Source: Rhodanobacteraceae bacterium UBA703 (lineage in GTDB: Bacteria; Pseudomonadota; Gammaproteobacteria; Xanthomonadales; Rhodanobacteraceae). Taken from it: a DNA stretch of 8,639 nucleotides. A program made the translations under genes and the position numbers. Below are positions 1-7,300 of this stretch, piece by piece. Every line of letters begins with the position of its first letter. Within the stretch, counting starts at the first letter, position 1. The stretch covers positions 1,004 through 9,642 of the forward strand of contig DBMH01000324.1 of assembly GCA_002297645.1 (NCBI GenBank), given 5' to 3'. The notes under the pieces were generated by a model. The model had not been told where the DNA came from. It ran no database searches and worked only from the letters and a program-made list of their open reading frames with translations.

Positions 1-855
1 CCGATCTACGTGCGCCACGAAGTCGTGCACAACCGCTTCGTGGTCGACAAGCTGCGCTCGCAGGGCGCGGTATTCGTCGACGAACTGCACGAAGTGCCGG
101 ACGGCGCCACCGTGATCTTCAGCGCCCACGGCGTTTCCCAGGCGGTGCGGAACGAGGCGGACGCACGCGGCCTGCGCGTGTTCGACGCGACCTGTCCGCT
201 GGTCACGAAGGTCCACATGGAGGTCGCGCGTCACGGCAAGGCCGGTCGCGACGTCGTGCTGATCGGCCACGCCGGCCATCCGGAAGTCGAAGGCACGATG
301 GGGCAGTGGGATTCGTCCAATGCCGGCGCGATCCACCTCGTCGAGACGCCGGAATGCGTGGCGCACCTGCGTCCGCGCAGCGAAGAGCACATCGCGTTCG
401 CGACGCAGACGACGCTGTCGATCGACGACACGCGCGCGGTCATCGAGGCGCTGCAGAAGCGCTTCCCCGCCATCGTCGGGCCGCGCCACGACGACATCTG
501 CTACGCCACGCAGAACCGCCAGGACGCGGTTCGCCGGCTGGGCCAGCAGTGCGATCTCGTGCTCGTCGTGGGATCTCCGAACAGCTCGAATTCCAACCGC
601 CTGCGCGAGCTGGCGGAGAAGCAGGGCGTACCGGCCTACCTGATCGACGGCGCCGACGACATCCGCGCGGAATGGCTGGAGGGACGCCGCCGCATCGGCG
701 TCACGGCCGGTGCCTCCGCTCCGGAAAGCCTCGTCCGCGACGTCGTCGCCCACCTGCGGGACGCGGGCTGCGCGACCGTGCGCGAGCTCGACGGCGAGCC
801 GGAGAACGTGACTTTCGCCCTGCCGAAGGACCTGCGGATCCGCGTGGTGGCATAG
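1..855 (+). CDS. ispH: 4-hydroxy-3-methylbut-2-enyl diphosphate reductase, 5' truncated by the window edge
   Basis: IspH (LytB) catalyses the last step of the MEP isoprenoid pathway, reducing HMBPP to IPP and DMAPP with a [4Fe-4S] cluster in the cytoplasm. The reading frame is open from base 1 and ends at TAG 853-855, giving 284 residues. Compared from memory with E. coli IspH (316 aa), the first visible residue corresponds to Pro32, so about 31 N-terminal residues, including the first cluster cysteine in the NPRGFCAGV motif, lie outside the window. The other two cluster cysteines are visible in DATCP (visible residue 65) and DDICYAT (residue 167). The substrate-binding residues are also present: VVHN (His10), SAHGVS (His43), GHAGHPEVEG (His93, Glu95), TQTTLS and NSSNSNR. 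The GTG at base 10 is an internal valine codon, not a start. Nothing looks broken. The gene is upstream of and parallel to the pilin operon, a neighbourhood also known from Pseudomonas and xanthomonads. Confidence 0.97.
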   Translation, partial: PIYVRHEVVHNRFVVDKLRSQGAVFVDELHEVPDGATVIFSAHGVSQAVRNEADARGLRVFDATCPLVTKVHMEVARHGKAGRDVVLIGHAGHPEVEGTMGQWDSSNAGAIHLVETPECVAHLRPRSEEHIAFATQTTLSIDDTRAVIEALQKRFPAIVGPRHDDICYATQNRQDAVRRLGQQCDLVLVVGSPNSSNSNRLRELAEKQGVPAYLIDGADDIRAEWLEGRRRIGVTAGASAPESLVRDVVAHLRDAGCATVRELDGEPENVTFALPKDLRIRVVA

Positions 856-970
856 GCTGGGGGGCTCCGCCGGGGCAGCGCGAACCGGTTCCGGCGAAAG
901 GGGCCGGGTTTCCGGGGCTCGACCCGGGCTGCCGCTCGTCGGGTTTGCCTAGTCGATGGTCGGCTTTCCC

Positions 971-1000
971 CTGACGCCGCGCGCGGGAGGCCGCTAGCCT
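971..1000 (+). promoter_or_regulatory. Candidate weak sigma70-type promoter for the minor pilin operon
   Basis: CTGACG at 971-976 matches the -35 consensus TTGACA at four of six positions. It is separated by 18 bases from TAGCCT at 995-1000, which matches TATAAT at only three of six. A start near 1007 would leave a leader of about 70 bases carrying the 1039-1054 palindrome. The match is poor and could be chance in this sequence; activator-dependent transcription would fit a weak promoter. Confidence 0.25.
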
Positions 1001-1038
1001 AGTCCAGGCTGCACATTCGGGGGCGATGCGCGGAAAGT

Positions 1039-1054
1039 GCCCGGGATCCCGGGC
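1039..1054. repeat. Perfect 16-bp palindrome upstream of fimT
   Basis: GCCCGGGATCCCGGGC reads the same on both strands. It ends 20 bases before the fimT start and 9 bases before its ribosome binding site. In RNA it could form a short GC hairpin with a tight loop, extended by one G-U pair (1038 with 1055). In DNA it could be a dimeric regulator site. The symmetry is seen directly; a function is inference. Confidence 0.6.
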
Positions 1055-1063
1055 GAGCGAAGC

Positions 1064-1068
1064 AGGGG
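1064..1068 (+). promoter_or_regulatory. Ribosome binding site of fimT
   Basis: AGGGG lies 6 bases before ATG 1075. This supports that ATG as the start and a 21-residue prepilin leader. Confidence 0.6.
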
Positions 1069-1074
1069 CGATCG

Positions 1075-1725
1075 ATGCGTACGAGAACATTCGCGGCATG
1101 TCGTCGCGATGCCAGAGGCGGAAGTCCGGGTCGCGGTTTCACGCTCATCGAGCTGCTGGTGACGATCTCCATCGTCGCCATTCTCGCCGCGCTCGCCTAT
1201 CCGAACTATCGCGAGTTCCTGATCAACATGACGGTCACCGACAACACCAACCATCTCGTGAGCGCGCTGAACATGGCGCGCTCGGAGGCGGTCAAGCGCG
1301 GGCGTGCCGCGGCGGTCATCGCCAACGACGGGGACTGGAGCAACGGCTGGCAGGTCGTCGTGGCGCGAGAGGAAAGCGCCGGGATCATCGAGGACACGCC
1401 GGTCTCTCCCGGAGCCACGGCAGCAGCCTGCGCCACCTATTTCGACGATGCCGTGTCAGGCGACAAGAAAGTGTCTTCGTGCCTGCTGCATCAGGACGCC
1501 TTGGCCGACAGCTATACGATTTTCGGTGCGAACGACGCTGCCGGCACGCAGGTCGTCTTTTCCCCGACCGGTGCGCTGCAGGAAGGCGGAGTGTTCGAAT
1601 TCAGTATCTGCCGCCCGCCGGAGTTCGCTGACCCGAAGAAGTCCCGGCGAATCCGCGTCGCGGAGAGCGGTACCTTCGAATCCCGCCGCGACACCACCGG
1701 TGCGCCGGCGGGTGACTGCCACTGA
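1075..1725 (+). CDS. fimT: Type IV pilus minor pilin, FimT/FimU (GspH) family
   Basis: This minor pilin should help prime the pilus and link the tip complex to the shaft. The 216-residue prepilin has a basic 21-residue leader ending in GRG, then mature FTLIELLVTI with Glu26 at +5 and a hydrophobic helix to about residue 50, so PilD cleavage after Gly21 is expected. The GspH-type globular part has the hallmarks LVSALNMARSEAVKRG (61-76), GDWSNGWQV (86-94), a VFSPTG strand (161-166), FSIC (176-179) and the late strand RRIRVAESG (191-199). Mature cysteines are C119, C136, C179 and C215, enough for two disulfides in the periplasm. AGGGG at 1064-1068 supports the ATG. The GRxR motif that binds DNA in competence FimT proteins is not seen; the equivalent stretch reads SGTFESRRD. 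The role may therefore be closer to pilus-assembly FimU than to DNA-uptake FimT. First gene of the operon; pilV starts 11 bases later. The name fimT versus fimU is uncertain, the family is not. Confidence 0.9.
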   Translation: MRTRTFAACRRDARGGSPGRGFTLIELLVTISIVAILAALAYPNYREFLINMTVTDNTNHLVSALNMARSEAVKRGRAAAVIANDGDWSNGWQVVVAREESAGIIEDTPVSPGATAAACATYFDDAVSGDKKVSSCLLHQDALADSYTIFGANDAAGTQVVFSPTGALQEGGVFEFSICRPPEFADPKKSRRIRVAESGTFESRRDTTGAPAGDCH

Positions 1726-1728
1726 GGA
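1724..1728 (+). promoter_or_regulatory. Ribosome binding site that decides the pilV start
   Basis: GAGGA overlaps the fimT stop codon (TGA 1723-1725). It directly abuts ATG 1728, too close to serve it, but is 8 bases before ATG 1737. This favours the second ATG as the pilV start. Confidence 0.5.
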
Positions 1729-1736
1729 TGAAGACG

Positions 1737-2243
1737 ATGCGTTTTCCGACGGAAAGCCGGGGTTTCAGCCTGCTCGAAGTCCTGATCGCCGTGCTGGTGT
1801 TCAGTCTCGGCCTGCTCGGCGTCGCCGGGCTCATGGTGCTGTCCGTGCGCACCAACCACAGCGCCTACCTGCGCACGCAGGCGTCGTTCCTGGCGGAGTC
1901 GATGGTCAACCGCATGCGCGCCAACGTCGGCTGGAGCAAGGGCTACGACGGGACCTACGATGCTTCCACGGCAAGCGCCGGAGATTGCGACGTCTGCACC
2001 CCCGAGGCGCTCGTGGAGCGCGACAAGGGGGTCTGGAGCCAGCAGCTCGTCGATTTCCTTCCGGACCCGTCGGCCACGATCGATTGTGCCGGCAGCCAGC
2101 TCGGAATCGGCAGCACGCAGCTCGGCGCCGCACCTTTCGACGGCCTGTGCACCATGACGATCGAATGGACCGAAGCGGAGCTCGGAAAGGAAGCGGACAG
2201 TACGCCTGCCAAGCAGACCTTCGCCTGGGTATTCCAGCCATGA
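1737..2243 (+). CDS. pilV: Type IV pilus minor pilin PilV
   Basis: PilV is a minor pilin of the priming and tip complex, inserted in the inner membrane before assembly and needed for efficient pilus extension. With the ATG at 1737 the prepilin is 168 residues: a 9-residue leader (MRFPTESRG), then FSLLEVLIAVLVFSLGLLGVAGLM with Glu14 at +5, the classic PilV signature. ATG 1728 is an in-frame alternative adding three residues, but GAGGA at 1724-1728 is well placed only for 1737. The early part continues with a typical QASFLAESMVNRMRAN stretch (48-63). Four mature cysteines (C84, C87, C117, C138) could form two disulfides. The end, CTMTIEWTEAE to FAWVFQP, resembles the terminal strands of the family. 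The stop overlaps the pilW start by 4 bases (ATGA), so translational coupling is likely. The call rests on the N-terminus, size and operon position. Confidence 0.92.
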   Translation: MRFPTESRGFSLLEVLIAVLVFSLGLLGVAGLMVLSVRTNHSAYLRTQASFLAESMVNRMRANVGWSKGYDGTYDASTASAGDCDVCTPEALVERDKGVWSQQLVDFLPDPSATIDCAGSQLGIGSTQLGAAPFDGLCTMTIEWTEAELGKEADSTPAKQTFAWVFQP

Positions 2244-3601
2244 AGTACACGTCATCGCGTGCCGCGAGGTGTTGCATTCCGCCGATGCGCAGCGGCGGTT
2301 TCTCGTTGCTGGAGATCATGATCGCGCTCGCGCTGGGGCTTCTGCTCAGCATCGGCATCGTGACCCTGTTCGGCGGCACCAGTCACACCAACAAGGTGCA
2401 GGACGGGCTTGCGCGCCTGCAGGAGAATGGCCGTTTCGCGATTACGCGAATGGAACAGGACCTGCGCATGTTCGCCGGTCAGTACTGCAGCAATACCGAA
2501 GGGGCTGCCGTTCCGGGAACGGACGTTCCGATGATGCCGTCACGCGCGCCGATGGTCTATGCGCCGTCCCTCAAGCTTCCCGACTCCAAGCTCCAAAGCA
2601 TCGACGCCGACGGCAATCCCGTCGAAGCGCCCGCGGCGAGTTCGTACATCCTGAGTCCTCGCTGGTTCCTGCAGGGATATTCCTGCGGTGCGGCGGCCTG
2701 CGATCCCGTTCTGCCGTCGGGCACCGGACAGATTCCGGCCATGGGGCTCGCCGAAGGCTTGCGCGTACCTGCGTCCGACGTGCTCACCCTGCGTTACCAG
2801 CGCGGTACGGGCTGGCCCTTGGGTGTCGACACGTACGTGGGGGCCTCTGCGGAGAAACTGGAAGATGGGGCCACATTCTCCGTCGTGTCCTTGCCCGGGA
2901 ACGATCCGGTCGATGGTCTGACACCAGGGCTCGCCCTGGTTTCCGATTGCGTGAGCCCGGCGATCCTTCCGATCAGCGCGGTGGCCGGTACCACGCTGAC
3001 GATCGGAGCGGCGCCCGATTCGCCGGGAGGCATCCTGCAGGGCGCGCCCGTCGCGATCGCCAGGGGCAATGCCACTCGCGACGTGCGAGTGTTCAATTTC
3101 AGCAAGGATTTCGTCACGGTCAGCTACTACCTCGCGTTCCGCGGAGACGACAACCCCGATGCGCGCGCGAACAGCACGGCGGCCCGGCGCTTGATTCCGG
3201 TCCTGATTCGGCGCGAGAACGGCGTGGAGCAGGAACTCGTGCGCGGCGTCGACCAGATGGAGTTCAGGTATCTGGTGCAGGACGCCTCCGGCGCGAGCCG
3301 GTTCATGAGCGCCGCGGAGGTCGATGCCAACAGCGTCGACGGCACATGCCTGCCCCAATCGGCTGGCCTGAAGACCGAGCCCGGTTGCCTGTGGCGCACC
3401 GTGCGGATGATCGAGCCGCACCTGCTCCTGAATACCGTGGACGAGATTTTCGGGCTCGATACCATCAGCCGCAGCTATCGGTTCAATGGCGATTCCCATG
3501 CGCCGGGCGACGCCGATCCGTTGCCGTCGGGACTCAAGGCCGGAGCCCAGATGCGTCGCGAATTCATCGCCTACGTTTCCGGCCGCAATCGCACACTCTA
3601 G
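2240..3601 (+). CDS. pilW: Type IV pilus minor pilin PilW, enlarged
   Basis: PilW is thought to sit near the pilus tip and, with PilX, to connect PilY1 to the other minor pilins. The 453-residue prepilin has a 20-residue leader ending in SGG, then FSLLEIMIALALGLLLSIGI with Glu25 at +5. The usual LQENGRFAITRMEQDLRMFAG stretch follows at 60-80. The C-terminal half has the family signature RLIPVLIRRENG and QELVRGVDQMEFRY (Q331 to Y344), and the end RREFIAYVSGRN fits the last strand. ATG 2240 was chosen because it overlaps the pilV stop as ATGA; ATG 2285 would leave only a 5-residue leader and has no clear ribosome binding site. The protein is much longer than the 274-residue PilW of P. aeruginosa as I recall it. 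The surplus lies between about residues 85 and 310 and includes paired cysteines (C83, then YSCGAAAC). Six mature cysteines in all suggest disulfides. pilX begins 9 bases after the stop. Confidence 0.93.
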   Translation: MKYTSSRAARCCIPPMRSGGFSLLEIMIALALGLLLSIGIVTLFGGTSHTNKVQDGLARLQENGRFAITRMEQDLRMFAGQYCSNTEGAAVPGTDVPMMPSRAPMVYAPSLKLPDSKLQSIDADGNPVEAPAASSYILSPRWFLQGYSCGAAACDPVLPSGTGQIPAMGLAEGLRVPASDVLTLRYQRGTGWPLGVDTYVGASAEKLEDGATFSVVSLPGNDPVDGLTPGLALVSDCVSPAILPISAVAGTTLTIGAAPDSPGGILQGAPVAIARGNATRDVRVFNFSKDFVTVSYYLAFRGDDNPDARANSTAARRLIPVLIRRENGVEQELVRGVDQMEFRYLVQDASGASRFMSAAEVDANSVDGTCLPQSAGLKTEPGCLWRTVRMIEPHLLLNTVDEIFGLDTISRSYRFNGDSHAPGDADPLPSGLKAGAQMRREFIAYVSGRNRTL

Positions 3602-3610
3602 GCGCGAATC

Positions 3611-4282
3611 ATGAATCTCGAACCGAACCGTTTGCCCCGGCGCCAGCGAGGCGCCGTATTGTTCGTCGCGCTGGTGTTCCTGCTGCTGGTCACGCTGTTG
3701 GCGTTGACGGCGATGGGCACATCGATCCTGCAGGAGAAGATGACCGGCGGCATGCGCAATCGGCAACTCGCGGAAATGGGCGCCGAGAGTGCGTTGCGCG
3801 GGACCGAGGCATGGTTGTGGACGCTGAACTTCACGAATGCGCCGGATGCCGCGTCCGGCGAAGTCATCGGGCAGCCGCTGCCTCCCTGCATCGCCACGAG
3901 CGCGCATACCTGCGTCCAACGACCGGAGAGGAATGGGGGATTGAAGGCTGACGTGCAGAGCTTCCGTACCTCGCGGACCTGGGTTCAGGCTCCCCGCAGC
4001 GCCCCCAGGTATCGCCATACGCTCACCGGACTGACGGGGGATGCCGAAACCGCGTCGCTCGCCACGCAGCCAGAAGTCATGCTCGAGGATATGGGACGCA
4101 ACGTGCCGCCCGGGTACGGGAACCAGGATGGGGCGATCGATCCCGAGAACCTCACGGCGATGCGTTTCTACCGCATCACCACCCGGAGCCAAGGCGGTAG
4201 CGCGGCAACCAGCAGCGTGACGGAAAGCGTGTTTTCGTCCAGCAATCTGACCGACACCGGCATCGAAGCCGGAAGTCCCTGA
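3611..4282 (+). CDS. pilX: Type IV pilus minor pilin PilX
   Basis: PilX is the minor pilin expected at the very tip, partnering PilY1 and PilW. The 223-residue prepilin has a basic 14-residue leader (RRQRG), then AVLFVALVFLLLVTLLALTAMG. Position +5 is Val19 instead of Glu, as is normal for PilX_N-type proteins and for GspK of type II secretion; a subunit without Glu5 has no partner above it to neutralise. The family stretch QEKMTGGMRNRQLAEMGAESALRGTE follows at 41-66, corresponding to the usual QErMAGN...AEaALR pattern. Two cysteines, C93 and C101, can form a small disulfide loop. The end, MRFYRITTRSQGGS to SSVTESVFSS (184-210), is the characteristic last-strand region. The start is 9 bases after the pilW stop; the ribosome binding site is weak, so coupling with pilW is plausible. 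pilY1 starts 33 bases downstream. Confidence 0.93.
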   Translation: MNLEPNRLPRRQRGAVLFVALVFLLLVTLLALTAMGTSILQEKMTGGMRNRQLAEMGAESALRGTEAWLWTLNFTNAPDAASGEVIGQPLPPCIATSAHTCVQRPERNGGLKADVQSFRTSRTWVQAPRSAPRYRHTLTGLTGDAETASLATQPEVMLEDMGRNVPPGYGNQDGAIDPENLTAMRFYRITTRSQGGSAATSSVTESVFSSSNLTDTGIEAGSP

Positions 4283-4315
4283 TCTCTTGCAGCGGCTCTT
4301 CGGGAAGCGCACGCC

Positions 4316-7300
4316 ATGAACCGAACTCGATCGTTTTTCTCCAGATCGCTGACAGCGATCGCGATCAGCCTGCTGGTCGGGCTGTCGCATTCGTCCCACG
4401 CACAGCTCGCTTCCGAGGGCACGGTCGATCTCCTGACGACCCCGCCCGAGTTGACGGCGAACGTCGCTCCGAACGTAGTGTTGACGTTCGACGATTCGGG
4501 ATCGATGGCATGGACCTACATGCCGGACCAGCGGCCGTACGATTCAGCGGCCTGGGGCAATCCATTCCAGTGCGCCGCCGTCATCAACCCGAATGCGGCC
4601 GCATCCGCGCCGGAATCCTGGCCGATGAACGGCGTCTACTACAATCCGAAATCGACGTACCTGCCGCCGCAGAAAGCGGACGGCACCCAGTTCCTGGATG
4701 CTCCATTCACTGCGGCATGGGACAACGGCATCCTGAAGAATCGGCCAGTGGCTCCGTCGACTTCGACGACGCGGAACCTGACGACGTACAGCTTCTGCGG
4801 CAAGGCGGGGGCCGGCTACTTCGTCTATACCGGCCCTGCGTTGGCGCTCGACGCCACGAGCGGGAAATTGACGGCGACCTCGCTCACCAATCTCTACAAG
4901 TCGGGCAACTGGACCTGGACGACGCTGCCGTCGGCGCAGCAGCAGAATTTCGCGAACTGGTATTCCTATTACCGCACGCGGAACATGGCCGCCATCACCG
5001 CTGTTTCGCGCGCCTATGCCTCTTTCGACAAGAGCATCCGTGTCGCCTGGCAGAACATCAACACCAACTGGCTCGCCGCCAATACGACCAAGGTCCTCCC
5101 TTTCGAGGGAACCACCCGGACGAGTTTCTACAACGACTGGCTGTTCCAGATCGGTGCCAATGGCGGTACGCCGAATCAGGCCGCCGCCGTCCGCGTCGGC
5201 CAGTTGTTCCAGGTGAAAACCGGCTACGACACGAATCCGTACTGGGACAATACGGCGCAGAAGGAGCTGAGCTGCCGCAAGAATTTCCACATCCAGATGA
5301 CCGATGGCCTGTGGAACGGCTCGGTCGCGACGACGACCAGCAACGACACCAGTCCGTTGCCGCGTCCGCTGCCGGACGGGCGTTCCTACGAAAAGATCGC
5401 GCAGAGCAAGATCTTCTGGAACGAGGACGGCCCTGACAATCGCAGCATGGCCGACATCGCATTCCACTACTGGGCGACCGATCTCCGGCCGGACTTCAAG
5501 AACAACGAACAGACCAAGCTCAAGGTGCGCCCGTATCTGCTCGACCGCACGACGGGAGTGACGGGCAACAAGCCCCTGGCGCTGGGCGACAATTGGCTGG
5601 AAAACAAGGAAATCTACTGGAATCCGGCGAACGATCCGGCCACCTGGCCCCACCTGGTGCAGTTCATGATCGGTTTCGGCGTCGACGGCACGATTCCCAA
5701 GACCGCGAAGAACTACGAGCAGCTGAGGCTCGGCCAGATCTCATGGCCTACCACGGTGCTCGGCACCGACGACGGTCGCAAGATCGACGACATGTGGCAT
5801 GCGGCGCTCAACAGTCGCGGCGAGTTCTTCGCGGCGGCCAATCCGACCGAGCTGATCGAGGCGTTGCAGAAGATCATCGCCAGCGTGGTGGCGCAAAGCA
5901 CGGCATCCACGCCGGCGTCCGTATCACTGCCGATCCTGACCGGCGGCAACAGCGCGTACCAGGGGGGCTACGACAGCGGCAACTGGTCGGGTTCGTTCCG
6001 GCGCTCCATGCTGGATGCCGCCGGCATGCCGGCGGACGTCGTGTGGGATGCCGGCTGCATCCTGACTGGCGGCAGTTGTTCCGGTGCTCCCGCAGGTGGC
6101 AGCGCACGCGATCCCAACAGCCGCATCATCGTCACCTCCGACGGCTCGGCCAGCGGCAGGGCCTTCCGCTGGTCGAGCCTGACCGCGCTCCAGCAGAATG
6201 CCCTGAACCAGAAGCCGGGTGCCGCCGCCTGCGCAGGGACCGGGACCACGAACTGCGACGGCTACGGTTCGGCAAGGCTCAACTACCTGCGCGGTGCGCG
6301 GGACAACGAGACGGGGACGGCCGTGCCGCCGATGCGCGTGCGAACGTCGCTGCTGGGTGCGGTCGTCAACGGCGAGCCGTCCTACGTTTCTTCCCCGCGA
6401 GGGGGATACTACGACACGTTCCCTGTGGACTCGCCCGAATTCAAGGCCGCTGCGGAGAGCGAGGAAAAGAGCTACGCCGGCTACCAGAATGCCCAGCGTG
6501 CGCGGCGCCCGATGACGTATGTGGGCGCGAACGACGGCATGCTGCACGCCTTCGACGCGGATACCGGCAAGGAGCACTGGGCCTTCGTCCCGGACACCAT
6601 CATCCGCAACGGGCGTATCGCGAAGTCGACGGCGCGCGATGCGAGCCTCGTGCCGGGCGTCGATTCCATGCCGCGCGAACGCGACGTGTTCATCAAGGGC
6701 AAGTGGCGCACGATCCTGCTCGGCTCGCTGCGCCTGGGGGGGCGCGGGCTGTACGCTCTCGACGTGACGACTCCGGTGATGGCCAGCGAAACGGCGGCGA
6801 CCGGAACGGACGGGCTGGTGCTGTGGGAGTTCTCCAGCGGCACCACCGCCAGTTCGGACGCGGATGCTCCCTGCGTGGCGGGAGCGCGCACCTGCGCTTC
6901 GCTGGGATACACCTACGACTCCGCCAACGTGGCGCGCATCGCCTACCAGGACAAATGGGTGGCCGTCGTCTCCAGCGGCTATTTCCCGTCCAATCTCGAT
7001 GCCGCTGCGGCGCCCGGGGACCGCACGGAAGCCGCGGCCAAACGCACGTCTCTGCTCGTCATCGACCTGGAGACGGGGCAGTTGATCCGGGAGATCCGCA
7101 CCAGCCTCGCTCCGCAGCAGAAGCCTGCCGGTTTCCGTACGTTCGGCCTGTCCACTCCGATGGTCTACGATGTCGGTTCCGATCAGGTGGACGACCTCGT
7201 GTACGCCGGTGATCTGGCCGGCAACCTGTGGCGCTTCAATATCGCGTCCAGCGATCCGCAGAACTGGACGGTGGACCTGATGTTCACCACGTACGGCAAC

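Larger units (their letters stand above)
856..1074 (+). other. Intergenic region between ispH and fimT, probably holding the pilin operon promoter
   Basis: This 219-base gap has no credible ORF. It contains a possible weak stem after ispH (CCGGGT 904-909 with ACCCGG 922-927, 12-base loop) enclosed by GGCAGC 874-879 and GCTGCC 928-933. No T-run follows, so I do not call an intrinsic terminator. It also holds an 8-bp direct repeat, GCCTAGTC at 947-954 and 997-1004, and a 16-bp palindrome at 1039-1054. I saw no convincing sigma54 (-24/-12) element. Because the downstream genes are tightly packed, the operon promoter most likely lies here, but ispH read-through cannot be excluded. Confidence 0.6.

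Noticed and set aside
856..960. Intrinsic terminator after ispH
   Set aside because: Only short GC stems with long loops are visible and none is followed by a T-run.
1304..2239. Upstream in-frame extension of pilW through fimT and pilV
   Set aside because: The frame is open by chance. The prepilin leader fixes the start at ATG 2240, which overlaps the pilV stop.
2269..3951. 560-codon + strand frame overlapping pilW and pilX
   Set aside because: It is an out-of-frame reading with an Arg-rich translation; the overlapping frames carry prepilin signatures and full family motifs.
2540..4399. 619-codon open frame on the minus strand opposite pilW and pilX
   Set aside because: It crosses the boundaries of two well-supported genes, is biased in composition and shows no family signature; it reflects stop-codon scarcity at high GC.
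4316..4405. Phase-variable homopolymer in the PilY1 signal peptide, as in Neisseria pilC
   Set aside because: Only a run of five T is present, with no long poly-G or poly-C tract, so frame switching is not supported.
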